Of a stretch of DNA of 64,000 nucleotides, positions 26,240-35,217 are shown piece by piece (the stretch's first letter is position 1; the number at the start of each line of letters is the position of its first letter). The DNA lies in contig CAZWJF010000005.1 of NCBI GenBank assembly GCA_964634325.1, positions 140,784 to 204,783 of the forward strand, written 5' to 3'. A program made the translations under genes and the position numbers. The notes beneath the pieces were generated by a model, which was given only the letters and a program-made list of their open reading frames with translations, had not been told where the DNA came from and made no database searches. Origin of the DNA: JAJXWB01 sp964634325 (GTDB taxonomy: Bacteria; Pseudomonadota; Alphaproteobacteria; Rhizobiales; Beijerinckiaceae).

Positions 26240-26704
26240 ATGGAAGTCTGGTTCTACCATCTCCAGCGCCGTCCCCTCGAAAGCGCTTTGCCGGCGCTGG
26301 TCGCGCGTACGCGCGCCAACGGCTGGACCGCCGTCGTCCAGGCGACCAGCCCCGAGCGGCTCGCCGCGCTCGACGATCTCCTGTGGACCTACGACGACCA
26401 GTCTTTTCTCGCCCACGGCTCGGCGCGCGACGGCGACGGACCGATGCAGCCGGTCTGGCTGACGCTGGAACAGGACAATCCCAACGGGGCCGCCGTCCGA
26501 TTTTTCGTGGATGGCGCCGACGCCATCGCGGCGCTCGCCGATCCGGCGGCCTGCCCGAAGGAACGCGCGATCATCCTGTTCGACGGCCGAGACGAAGACG
26601 CGCTGAACATCGCGCGTATGCAATTTCGGCAGTTGCGCGAACAGGGATTCGCGCTGTCCTATTGGCGTCAGAACGACGAAGGGCGCTGGGAGAAGACGGC
26701 TTGA
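26240..26704 (+). CDS. holC: DNA polymerase III subunit chi
   Basis: 154 aa from the ATG at 26240 (an ATG at 26228 would add MEWI). MEVWFYHLQRRPLESALPALV, then WTYDDQSFLAHG and the RAIILFDGRDEDAL region identify HolC. Chi links the clamp loader to SSB. It is coupled to the following methyltransferase gene, whose TTG start overlaps its stop (TTGA). Confidence 0.92.
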   Translation: MEVWFYHLQRRPLESALPALVARTRANGWTAVVQATSPERLAALDDLLWTYDDQSFLAHGSARDGDGPMQPVWLTLEQDNPNGAAVRFFVDGADAIAALADPAACPKERAIILFDGRDEDALNIARMQFRQLREQGFALSYWRQNDEGRWEKTA

Positions 26705-27387
26705 CGGAGGATTTCGCGGCGCGCCGGGCCGCCGCCCGCAAGCGGCTGGACGCCATCGACCCCGCCAAGGCCGGCCGCCTCGACGACCCCTATCGTCGAG
26801 ACTGGTTCAAAACCGTCTACGATCTCGCCGCTGACGATCCCGCCTGCGTTCCCTGGGCTGACGAAGCGGCGCATCCCTTGCTCGCCGACTGGCTCGGGCG
26901 TCATGATATCGCCGGGCTGCGCGCGCTAGACGTCGGTTGCGGTCTCGGCGACAACGCCGAGGCGCTTACCGCAGCAGGCGCGCGAACCAGCGCCTTCGAT
27001 CTGTCGGAACGCGCGATCGCCTGGGCGAAACGACGCTTTCCCGCGACGACGGTCGACTATCGCGCAGCCGATCTGTTCGACGCGCCCGAACAATGGCGAG
27101 GCGCTTTCGACCTCGTGCACGAGTGTTACACGCTTCAGGCCTTGCCGAACCAGTTGCTGCCGGAGGCCGGGCGCGCGCTCGCCTCGTTTCTTGCGCCGGG
27201 CGGGCGGATGCTGGTCATCGCTCGCTCGCGTCCGAACCCGGCCGCGCCCAACGGCCCGCCCTGGCCCCTGTCGCAGGACGACATGAAGGCGCTGGCCTCC
27301 AACGGCTTGGCTATCGAGGAAATCGAGGAACTCGCGCCGGTCGACGAGCCGATGCACTGGCGCGCGCTCTACAGACGCGCCGCATGA
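26701..27387 (+). CDS. Class I SAM-dependent methyltransferase
   Basis: 228 aa beginning with TTG at 26701 inside the holC stop. SAM-binding motif ALDVGCGLGDNAEAL at about 76-90, then the acidic strand end SAFDLSERAIAWAKRRF and VDYRAADLFD. The arrangement resembles the thiopurine methyltransferase/TehB-like group; the substrate is not predictable. Next gene overlaps its stop as ATGA, so holC, this gene and the MFS permease form an operon. Confidence 0.85.
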   Translation: MTEDFAARRAAARKRLDAIDPAKAGRLDDPYRRDWFKTVYDLAADDPACVPWADEAAHPLLADWLGRHDIAGLRALDVGCGLGDNAEALTAAGARTSAFDLSERAIAWAKRRFPATTVDYRAADLFDAPEQWRGAFDLVHECYTLQALPNQLLPEAGRALASFLAPGGRMLVIARSRPNPAAPNGPPWPLSQDDMKALASNGLAIEEIEELAPVDEPMHWRALYRRAA

Positions 27388-28556
27388 ACGAGCCCGCGCG
27401 CGCAGCCGATTTCATCGACGACGCCGCACGCGGCGAGTTCTGGCGCATTGCGATCGGCATGTTCCTCGTGTCGTTCATGAACGCGCATTCGACGTTGCTG
27501 TCGATCATTTTCGCCCGCAACGGGCAAGACCTGCACTCAATCGGCGTGCTTCTGTCGTCACTGGCCGTCCCGGTCATTTTCTTCGCGCTGATCTCCGGCG
27601 AGTTCTCCGCGCGGATCGGCGTGCTGTGGACGTTGCGCCTGGCCATGGCGCTGACGATTCTCGGCTTCGCGTCGTTCTATTTCACCCGCGGCAGTTTCGG
27701 GGGCGCGCTGGCGTCGCGGCTGGTGCAAGGCGCGGGGCAGGGCCTGTTCCTTTCGGCGGCGATCACCTACGGACAGAGCCGTCTGACCCCGACGCGATTC
27801 TTGTTCCTGCTCGGCGTGTTCTCGGCGATGATGCCGCTCGCGCAGGCGGTCGGGCCGCCGTTCGGCGAATGGACGCTCGCCCGTTTCGGCGATCGCGACA
27901 TCTTCGCGATCGCGACGGCGCCGGGTCTGCTTGGTCTCGCCCTGACCTTCGGCGTGCGCCCCATCGCCAAGCCGCCGCGCGTCGGACGGCTCGATCTTGT
28001 GGCGAGTTGGCGCGCCGAGTTGATCGAACCCTTGGCGGCGGTCGCTGTCGCTGGCGCCATGTTCGGTTTCGCCGTCGCCTATCTGGCGCCTGCGCTCGAA
28101 GCCCGCCACATCCCGCTCGCGGCCTTTTTCACCGCATCGACGCTGACAATGTTTGCGACGCGCGCGCTCGGCCTGCGGCGCGTCGAGGAAATCGCCCGCC
28201 GCTATCTCGTGGCGGCCGGCCTGACGCTCGAGGCGCTCGGCTTCGTCGCCGTATCGAGCGCGGGCGCGCACGCCTGGATTGTGGCGATCGGCGGCGTGCT
28301 GTTCGGCTTCGGCCACAGCATGATCTATCCCGTGCTGGCGGTCTGGGTCGCCCATGGCGTCGAACCAGCGCGGCGCGCGGGGCCGCAGGCCTGGCTCAAC
28401 GCCTTCTTCAATGTCGGGATCTACGCGACGCCGCTGCCTGAAACCTGGCTGGTCGCGGGCTTCGGCTACGAATGGACGATGGTCGCGCTGTCGTGCCTTT
28501 GCCTCGTCACGGCGTGCTTGCTCACACTTCGCGGCTGGAGCGGAAGGCCTAGCTAG
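27384..28556 (+). CDS. MFS permease
   Basis: 390 aa, 12 hydrophobic segments in two halves with a central cytoplasmic linker (about 190-215). No diagnostic substrate motif. The ATG overlaps the methyltransferase stop; these two may act on the same compound, for example methylation followed by export, but this is inference from linkage. Confidence 0.82.
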   Translation: MNEPARAADFIDDAARGEFWRIAIGMFLVSFMNAHSTLLSIIFARNGQDLHSIGVLLSSLAVPVIFFALISGEFSARIGVLWTLRLAMALTILGFASFYFTRGSFGGALASRLVQGAGQGLFLSAAITYGQSRLTPTRFLFLLGVFSAMMPLAQAVGPPFGEWTLARFGDRDIFAIATAPGLLGLALTFGVRPIAKPPRVGRLDLVASWRAELIEPLAAVAVAGAMFGFAVAYLAPALEARHIPLAAFFTASTLTMFATRALGLRRVEEIARRYLVAAGLTLEALGFVAVSSAGAHAWIVAIGGVLFGFGHSMIYPVLAVWVAHGVEPARRAGPQAWLNAFFNVGIYATPLPETWLVAGFGYEWTMVALSCLCLVTACLLTLRGWSGRPS

Positions 28557-28631
28557 AATGTCGGCCGTTCAGGCGCGGTTAAGGTGACCGGCGCGCATGA
28601 TGCGGCGTCTGAACAAGGAAGGAGACTCGTC

Positions 28632-28904
28632 ATGTCAAAGGCACGATTGATCCTCGCCGCCGCAGCGCTCTCGCTCGGCGCCGCGTTCTTCGCCGCAGCC
28701 CCTGCGAGCGCGGCGCCAATGGCCGATCGCGGCGTGACAGAGGCGATCCATCAGGACCAGCTCAAGGCCGAGCAGGCCCGCCTCGTCTGCAACGCCTGGG
28801 GTCGCTGCTGGCGAACCGGACCGCGCTACTACGCGCGTCCGATGTATCGCCGCGCCCCGCGCGTGGTCTGCAACGCCTGGGGCCGTTGCTGGCGTCGCTG
28901 GTGA
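28632..28904 (+). CDS. Small secreted protein with two VCNAWGRCWR motifs
   Basis: 90 aa. Signal peptide MSKARLILAA...APASAA, then an amphipathic linker and two exact copies of VCNAWGRCWR (residues 52-61 and 79-88) separated by an Arg/Tyr-rich stretch. Small exported proteins ending in Cys-Trp-Arg motifs are common in Rhizobiales and have no assigned function. AAGGAGA lies about eight bases before the ATG, consistent with strong translation. Confidence 0.78.
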   Translation: MSKARLILAAAALSLGAAFFAAAPASAAPMADRGVTEAIHQDQLKAEQARLVCNAWGRCWRTGPRYYARPMYRRAPRVVCNAWGRCWRRW

Positions 28905-28907
28905 CAG

Positions 28908-30761
28908 TCAGGCGCTCTCCGCTTCGACGGAGAGCGCCAGCCATTCTTCCTCGGCTGAGGCCAGTGCGGCTGCAAGTTCGCCGCGCTGGTTCGCCAGCGC
29001 CGCCGCTTTCTGCGGATCGCGCAGGAACGCGGAGCCGTCCGCCAGCGTCTCGTCGATCCGCGCGATGAGATCGGCGAACTTTCCGATGCGCTCTTCCACC
29101 GCCTGAATCTTTTTCTGAGAGACGCCGCGCTTCTCTCTGACCGGATTCGCTTTTTTATCGTTCGCCTTGACCGATTTGGCGGTCGCGTCGCCCCCGCGCG
29201 CCTTTTGAAGCACGAGCTTGGTGTAATCGTCGATGTCGCCGTCGAACTCCTTCACGGCCCCGTCAGCGACGATCCACAAGCGATCGGCGCAGGCCTCGAG
29301 CAGGTAGCGATCGTGCGACACGAGGACGACCGCGCCCTCGTAATCGTTGATCGCCTCGACCAGCGCCGCACGTGAATCGATGTCGAGATGGTTGGTCGGC
29401 TCGTCGAGGATGATGAGTTGCGGCGCATGGAACGTCGACAGACCCATCAGCAACCGCGCCTTCTCGCCGCCGGACAGGGATTCGACGCGCGTATCGGCGC
29501 GCTCGCCGGAAAAGCCCATCTGCGCTGCGCGCGCCCGCACCCGCGATTCCGGCGCATCCGGCATCAGGCGCGCCACGGCGCGATAAGGCGTGTCGGTGAG
29601 ATCGAGATCGTCGACCTGGTGTTGCGCGAAGAAGCCGACCTCCAGCTTGGTCGCGCGCACGATCTCGCCGCCCATCGGCTGTAGCCGTCCGGCCAGAAGT
29701 TTCGCGAACGTCGATTTGCCGTTGCCGTTGGCGCCGAGCAGGCCGATGCGATCATCGTTGCTCAAAGACAGATTGAGGCGCGAGAGCACGACGCGCTCGT
29801 CGTAGCCGACCGAAGCGCGCTCCATGGCGATGATCGGCGGCGAGAGTTGCTTGTCCGGCGAAGGCAGGTGGATCGGCAAGACGTCCGTATCGACGACCGC
29901 CGTCACGGCCTCCATCTTTTCGAGCATCTTGAGGCGCGATTGCGCCTGCCGCGCCTTGGTGGCCTTCGCGCGAAACCGATCGACGAAGGCTTGCAGATGC
30001 TTGCGCTTGTCCTCCTGCTTCTTCGCGGCTTTGGCCTGCAACGCCATCATCTCGCGCCGCTGCTTTTCGAAACTGGAGTAGTTGCCCTTCCACAGCGTCA
30101 GTTTTGCGCGGTCGAGATGCAGGATGTGGTCGCACACGGCGTCGAGCAGGTCGCGATCGTGCGAAATGACGATGGCGGTGGCCGGATAAGTCTTGAGATG
30201 CTCGACCAGCCAGAGCGCGCCCTCAAGATCAAGGTAGTTGGTCGGCTCGTCGAGCAGCAGAAGATCAGGTTGCGTGAACAGAACGGCGGCGAGCGCGACG
30301 CGCATTCGCCAGCCGCCCGAGAATTCCGATAGCGCGCGGTTCTGCGCGGCCTCGTCGAAGCCGAGGCCGGACAGGATTCGCGCCGCCCGCGCCGGCGCGG
30401 AATGGGCGTCGATGTCGGCGAGGCGCGCATGGATTTCGGCGATGCGGTGCGGATCGTGCGCGGTCTCCGCCTCGTGCAGCAAGTCCGCGCGTTCCGTGTC
30501 GGCGGCCAGCACGAAATCGACCAGCTTCGTCGGGCCGCCCGGCGCCTCCTGTTCGACGCGGCCCATTTTCGCGCGCCGGGGCAGGGTTATGGTCCCGCTC
30601 TCCGCCGCGATCTCGCCCGCGATCAAGCGGAACAGCGTCGTCTTGCCCGCGCCGTTGCGCCCGACGAAACCGACGTGCGCCCCTTCCGGAATCTGCGCGC
30701 TCGCCGCGTCGAACAGCATGCGGGGTCCGAGGCGGTAGGTCAGGTCCGTAATCGTCGTCAT
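28908..30761 (-). CDS. ABC-F family ATPase (Uup/YheS type)
   Basis: 617 aa, two ATPase domains, no membrane part. Walker A GRNGAGKTT (about 34) and GANGNGKST (about 345); signatures LSEFSGGWRMR and SLSGGEKARL; Walker B LLLDEPTNYLD and IILDEPTNHLD. The inter-domain linker is charged and a C-terminal coiled coil occupies about 530-610. ABC-F proteins act on the ribosome or in related translation control. It ends 4 bp past the small secreted gene, convergent. Confidence 0.93.
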   Translation of the reverse strand: MTTITDLTYRLGPRMLFDAASAQIPEGAHVGFVGRNGAGKTTLFRLIAGEIAAESGTITLPRRAKMGRVEQEAPGGPTKLVDFVLAADTERADLLHEAETAHDPHRIAEIHARLADIDAHSAPARAARILSGLGFDEAAQNRALSEFSGGWRMRVALAAVLFTQPDLLLLDEPTNYLDLEGALWLVEHLKTYPATAIVISHDRDLLDAVCDHILHLDRAKLTLWKGNYSSFEKQRREMMALQAKAAKKQEDKRKHLQAFVDRFRAKATKARQAQSRLKMLEKMEAVTAVVDTDVLPIHLPSPDKQLSPPIIAMERASVGYDERVVLSRLNLSLSNDDRIGLLGANGNGKSTFAKLLAGRLQPMGGEIVRATKLEVGFFAQHQVDDLDLTDTPYRAVARLMPDAPESRVRARAAQMGFSGERADTRVESLSGGEKARLLMGLSTFHAPQLIILDEPTNHLDIDSRAALVEAINDYEGAVVLVSHDRYLLEACADRLWIVADGAVKEFDGDIDDYTKLVLQKARGGDATAKSVKANDKKANPVREKRGVSQKKIQAVEERIGKFADLIARIDETLADGSAFLRDPQKAAALANQRGELAAALASAEEEWLALSVEAESA

Positions 30762-30771
30762 GGCCGCGCTC

Positions 30772-31689
30772 TTATGCCGACGCCGCCTGCCCGACGCAAC
30801 GCCGCGCGCTCGCCCGGATCACGCCGGCCAGAACCTCGATCGCCCGCTTGCGCGGCATGTCGCGGCGATAGACCAGCCGCACCCGGCGCGCGACGTTCTC
30901 GCCCTTCAGCGGCACGGCGGCGAGCCCGCTCTTGTCACGCCACCCGACGGCGGCCATCTGCGGGGCCAGCGTCAGCCCATGTCCCGCAGCCGCCATGTTG
31001 AGCAGCGTCTCGAGGCTCGCCGCGCGCACATCCGCAGAGGCTCCGCCGCCGAGTTCGGGATGTCCGCATAAATCGAGGGCTTGGTCGCGCAGGCAATGGC
31101 CGTCGGCCAGCAGCAGCAGGCCGCGCGGATCGATCTCGTCCACCCGTACGGATTTCCGCTTCGCGAATGGATGGCCCAACGGCGCCATCAGCAAGAACGG
31201 CTCGTCGTAGAGGTCGACCGCGGCGAAGCGCTCGGAGGGCGGCTCGGTCGCGATGATCGCGGCGTCGAGCTTTCCGTCCGCGAGCAGTGGAAGCAAATGC
31301 GCGGTCAGATCCTCGATCAGGCGGATCGGCGCCTTCGGCAGCTCCTGTGCGGCGGCAGGCAATAAACATGGCGTGAGATACGGCCCTATCGTCGCGATCA
31401 CCCCGAGCCGGATCGGCCCGTCCAGCGGGTCGCGCGAGGCCAGGGCCGCAGCCTTGATATCGTCGGCGGCGCTGACGGCGCGTCGGGCGTGGGCGACGAT
31501 CGACTCGCCGGCGTCCGTCAGCCGGGCGACGCGGCCGTCGCGTTCGAATATCTGAACGCCGAGCTCCTCCTCGAGCTTGAGAATTTGCCCGCTCAGCGTC
31601 GGCTGGCTGACGTTGCAGGCGGCGGCGGCCTTGCCGAACTGACCGAGATCGGCGACCGCGACGAGGTAGTGAAGATCGCGCAGGTTCAT
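30772..31689 (-). CDS. oxyR: LysR-type peroxide regulator OxyR
   Basis: 305 aa. N-terminal winged helix (LHYLVAVADLGQFGKAAAACNVSQPTLSGQILKLEEELG) and an effector domain with the redox pair in GHCLRDQALDLCG, C-x8-C as in E. coli Cys199/Cys208. Divergent from katG across 110 bp, so it probably controls catalase-peroxidase in response to hydrogen peroxide and represses itself. Confidence 0.93.
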   Translation of the reverse strand: MNLRDLHYLVAVADLGQFGKAAAACNVSQPTLSGQILKLEEELGVQIFERDGRVARLTDAGESIVAHARRAVSAADDIKAAALASRDPLDGPIRLGVIATIGPYLTPCLLPAAAQELPKAPIRLIEDLTAHLLPLLADGKLDAAIIATEPPSERFAAVDLYDEPFLLMAPLGHPFAKRKSVRVDEIDPRGLLLLADGHCLRDQALDLCGHPELGGGASADVRAASLETLLNMAAAGHGLTLAPQMAAVGWRDKSGLAAVPLKGENVARRVRLVYRRDMPRKRAIEVLAGVIRASARRCVGQAASA

Positions 31690-31799
31690 CGTTCATCGGC
31701 ATAACCGATCATCAAATTCGAAACAATCGATTTCACCTATTCTCAATCGCTGACTAACCTGCCCTCGATTTCAGTTCCGACAGAAAGAGGGAGCAGAAC
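31690..31799. promoter_or_regulatory. oxyR-katG divergent control region
   Basis: 110 bp, more AT-rich than the flanks between 31700 and 31745, where the OxyR binding site is expected. I cannot see the full fourfold ATAG/CTAT pattern, only degenerate pieces and an AATCGATT palindrome at 31735-31742. A GAGGGAG ribosome site precedes katG. Confidence 0.4.
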
Positions 31800-33968
31800 A
31801 TGGAAACCAAGACCACCGCTGGCAAATGCCCCGTCATGCACGGAGGGCTCACCTCCGCCTCGATGGCGAACCAGGATTGGTGGCCGAAGGCCCTCAATCT
31901 CGACATCCTCCACCAGCACGACGCCAAGACGAACCCCTTGGGGCCCGCATTCGACTATCGCGAGGAGCTGAAGAAGCTCGATGTCGCGGCGCTCAAAGCC
32001 GACCTGAAGGCGCTCATGACCGACAGCCAGGATTGGTGGCCGGCCGACTGGGGGCACTACGGCGGCCTGATGATCCGCATGGCCTGGCATTCGGCCGGCA
32101 CCTATCGCATCGCCGACGGCCGCGGCGGCGGCGGCAAGGGCGCCCAGCGCTTCGCGCCGCTCAATTCATGGCCGGACAACGCCAACCTCGACAAGGCGCG
32201 CCGCCTGCTGTGGCCCATCAAGAAGAAATACGGCAATCGGATCAGCTGGGCGGACCTGATGATCCTGGCCGGCAACATGGCCTACGAGTCGATGGGTCTG
32301 AAGACCTTCGGCTTCGGCTTCGGCCGCGAGGACATCTGGCATCCCGAAAAGGACACCTACTGGGGTTCCGAGAAGGAATGGCTCGCCCCGACCGGCGCCG
32401 CCGGCAGCCGCTATTCCGGCGAACGCGATCTCGAAAACCCGCTCGCCGCCGTGATGATGGGCCTCATCTACGTCAATCCGGAAGGCGTCGACGGCAAGCC
32501 GGATCCGTTGAAGACCGCGCGCGACATGCGTGTGACCTTCGCCCGCATGGCGATGAACGACGAGGAGACAGTCGCGCTGACCGCCGGCGGACACACAGTC
32601 GGCAAGGCGCACGGCAATGGCAGTGCAGCCAACCTTGGCGCCGCGCCGGAAGGCGCTGATATCGCGGAGCAGGGCCTCGGCTGGAACAACCACGTCTCGC
32701 GCGGCGTCGCCGGCGATTCCGTGACGAGCGGCCTCGAAGGCGCGTGGACCACGCATCCGACGCAGTGGGACAACGGCTTCTTCGACATGCTGTTCGGTCA
32801 TGAGTGGGAGCTGCGCAAGAGCCCGGCCGGCGCCTGGCAGTGGGAGCCGAAGAGCATCCAGGAAGAGGACAAGCCCCTCGACTCCGAGAACCCGAAGGTG
32901 CGTCGAAATCCGATGATGACCGACGCCGACATGGCGCTGAAGCTCGACCCGGACTATCGCAAGATTTCCGAGCGCTTCCACAAGGACCCGGCCTATTTCT
33001 CAGAAACTTTCGCCCGCGCCTGGTTCAAGCTGACCCATCGCGACATGGGCCCGAAGTCCCGCTATTTCGGCCCGGACGTGCCCAAGGAAGACCTGATCTG
33101 GCAGGATCCGGTTCCCGCCGGTCGCGGGGACTACGACGTCGCGGCCCTCAAGGCGAAGATCGCCGCCAGCGAGCTCAGCGTCGCCGACATGGTCGCGACC
33201 GCCTGGGACAGCGCGCGCACTTTCCGCCATTCGGACAAGCGCGGCGGCGCCAATGGCGCGCGCATTCGCCTCGCACCCCAGAAGGACTGGGAGGGCAATG
33301 AGCCGGCCCGTCTCGCCCGGGTGCTCGGCGTGCTTCAGCCGCTCGCGGATGCAGCCGGCGCCAGTCTGGCCGATACGATCGTGCTCGCCGGCAATGTCGG
33401 CGTCGAGAAGGCGGCCAGGGCCGGCGGCGTCGAGATCGCCGTTCCCTTCGCGCCCGGCCGCGGCGACGCGACCGCCGAAACGACCGATGTCGAGTCGTTC
33501 GAGGTGCTGGAGCCGTTGCACGACGGCTATCGCAACTGGCTGAAGAAGGACTACGTCGTCAGCGCGGAAGAGATGATGCTCGACCGCACGCAGCTCATGG
33601 GCCTCACCGCTTGCGAGATGACGGCGCTGGTCGGCGGCATGCGCGTGATCGGCGCCAATCACGGCGGCACCAAACATGGCGTCTTCACCGATCGCGAAGG
33701 CGCGCTGACGACCGACTTCTTCGTCAACCTGACCGATATGGCCTATGCGTGGAGGCCGGCCGGCGACGGTCTTTACGAGCTTCGCGACCGCAAGACGGGC
33801 GCGACCAAGTGGACAGCGACGCGCGTCGATCTCGTCTTCGGCTCCAATTCGATCCTGCGCGCCTACGCCGAGGTCTATGCGCAGGACGACAGTAAGCAAA
33901 AGTTCGTGCAAGACTTCGTCGCCGCCTGGACCAAGGTGATGAACGCCGATCGCTACGATCTCGTTTGA
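31800..33968 (+). CDS. katG: Catalase-peroxidase
   Basis: 722 aa. The distal haem pocket is RMAWH with Arg93, Trp96 and His97, and Tyr224 (GLIYVNPEG) can form the Met-Tyr-Trp crosslink; proximal His265 lies in TAGGHTVGKAHG. The second, non-haem half of the duplicated protein follows. Removes hydrogen peroxide and has broad peroxidase activity. Divergent from oxyR. Inserted between the ABC-F gene and ndk. Confidence 0.97.
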   Translation: METKTTAGKCPVMHGGLTSASMANQDWWPKALNLDILHQHDAKTNPLGPAFDYREELKKLDVAALKADLKALMTDSQDWWPADWGHYGGLMIRMAWHSAGTYRIADGRGGGGKGAQRFAPLNSWPDNANLDKARRLLWPIKKKYGNRISWADLMILAGNMAYESMGLKTFGFGFGREDIWHPEKDTYWGSEKEWLAPTGAAGSRYSGERDLENPLAAVMMGLIYVNPEGVDGKPDPLKTARDMRVTFARMAMNDEETVALTAGGHTVGKAHGNGSAANLGAAPEGADIAEQGLGWNNHVSRGVAGDSVTSGLEGAWTTHPTQWDNGFFDMLFGHEWELRKSPAGAWQWEPKSIQEEDKPLDSENPKVRRNPMMTDADMALKLDPDYRKISERFHKDPAYFSETFARAWFKLTHRDMGPKSRYFGPDVPKEDLIWQDPVPAGRGDYDVAALKAKIAASELSVADMVATAWDSARTFRHSDKRGGANGARIRLAPQKDWEGNEPARLARVLGVLQPLADAAGASLADTIVLAGNVGVEKAARAGGVEIAVPFAPGRGDATAETTDVESFEVLEPLHDGYRNWLKKDYVVSAEEMMLDRTQLMGLTACEMTALVGGMRVIGANHGGTKHGVFTDREGALTTDFFVNLTDMAYAWRPAGDGLYELRDRKTGATKWTATRVDLVFGSNSILRAYAEVYAQDDSKQKFVQDFVAAWTKVMNADRYDLV

Positions 33969-34091
33969 TCGAAGGTCCCGAGACTGCAAGGGACGGCGCG
34001 CCGGGAGACCGACGCGCCGATTTGCCTGTCTGCGCCGGCGCCGGTATAAGCGCGCCGCAATTCAACGGTTTCGAAGAAAGACGAGAGCCCC

Positions 34092-34514
34092 ATGGCGACC
34101 GAACGCACCTTTTCCATCATCAAGCCCGACGCGACGCGCCGTAACCTCACCGGCAAGATCAACGCGCTGATCGAGGGCGCGGGGCTGCGCATCGTCGCCC
34201 AGAAGCGCGTGCACATGACCCGCGCGCAGGCCGAGACCTTCTACGCCGTCCACAAGGAGCGCCCGTTCTTCGGCGAACTCGTCGAGCAGATGTCGGCCGC
34301 CCCTGTCGTCGTGCAGGTGCTCGAAGGCGACAACGCCATCAAGCGCTATCGCGACGTGATGGGCGCGACCAACCCGGAGAAGGCCGACCCCGGCACGATC
34401 CGCAAGGAATTCGCGTTGAACATGGGCGAGAACTCCGTGCATGGCTCCGACGCGCCGGAGACGGCGGCGATCGAAATCGCACAATGGTTCTCCGGCAACG
34501 AAATCGTCGGCTGA
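34092..34514 (+). CDS. ndk: Nucleoside diphosphate kinase
   Basis: 140 aa. ERTFSIIKPDATRRNLTG at the start, active-site His in NSVHGSDAPETA. Equilibrates NTPs and dNTPs. Single-gene unit, ended by a strong terminator 24 bases after the stop. Confidence 0.97.
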   Translation: MATERTFSIIKPDATRRNLTGKINALIEGAGLRIVAQKRVHMTRAQAETFYAVHKERPFFGELVEQMSAAPVVVQVLEGDNAIKRYRDVMGATNPEKADPGTIRKEFALNMGENSVHGSDAPETAAIEIAQWFSGNEIVG

Positions 34515-34537
34515 GGCGAGCGTCGCTCGAACGAAAG

Positions 34538-34570
34538 CGGCCCGGCCTTGCGCCGGGCCGTTTTGTTTTG
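34538..34570 (+). terminator. Rho-independent terminator after ndk
   Basis: CGGCCCGGC-CTTGC-GCCGGGCCG, a perfect 9-bp stem followed by TTTTGTTTT. It also lies just past the stop of the convergent globin gene. Confidence 0.9.
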
Positions 34571-34584
34571 CAAGCGTCCAGCGC

Positions 34585-35007
34585 TTACTCGAGGGCCGTC
34601 GCCTCGTGCTGCGCGCCGCGCATTTCGTTTGCGATCATGTCGTAGGTCGAATCCCAGGCCGACGCGACCTCCTGCGACCAGTTCTCCTTGAGCCTCTCCG
34701 CCAGCGTGGCGAGCAGCGCCTGTTTGAACGTGTCGTAATAGGCGTCCTGCACGCCGAACTTCGCATGCTTGCGGCCAAGGTCGCGAACCATCGACAGCAG
34801 ACTATCGGGCGCGCGCAGATTGCTGACGACATAGGCCAGCACCTGAATCAGACGCATGGGCTGGCCGGCGGCGTCATGGACGAACAGCGCGCGGAGCGAG
34901 GGGTCCATGTCGAACAACCGGTCGTAGAAGCGCTCGCCGATCTCGGCCGTGACCGGTCCGAGCCGCAGAAACGAGTCTTCGACCAGTACGGCCTGTTCCG
35001 GCGTCAA
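34585..35007 (-). CDS. Single-domain bacterial haemoglobin
   Basis: 140 aa globin. Proximal His81 in GRKHAKFGV and distal Gln49 in GQPMRLI align with Vitreoscilla haemoglobin (His85, Gln53); the length is close too. There is no FAD/NAD reductase domain. Likely roles are oxygen supply or NO detoxification; no NsrR/FNR site was confidently seen upstream. Convergent with ndk. Confidence 0.87.
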   Translation of the reverse strand: MTPEQAVLVEDSFLRLGPVTAEIGERFYDRLFDMDPSLRALFVHDAAGQPMRLIQVLAYVVSNLRAPDSLLSMVRDLGRKHAKFGVQDAYYDTFKQALLATLAERLKENWSQEVASAWDSTYDMIANEMRGAQHEATALE

Positions 35008-35217
35008 TTTCGGCTCCCACGGCTTGTGCAGCGTCGCCGCGCCATCCGGGCGATGACCTCCGCAATGTTGCCGCGATAAGCAATTGGCGGAAAGTGCAAA
35101 ATCTCACGAAATCGGGCAACAGCAGGCTTTTTCCCTGGCCAAATGGCTAAGCTCGCGCCGCTTCCGAGTTGCCCATAGCTGTCCGTGCGGCGATCATGCC
35201 GCGCGAAAGGAGCCGCG

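Noticed and set aside
25102..26700. Long open frame joined to the methyltransferase
   Set aside because: The extension is antisense to the serine hydrolase and runs through holC in another frame; the methyltransferase starts at TTG 26701.
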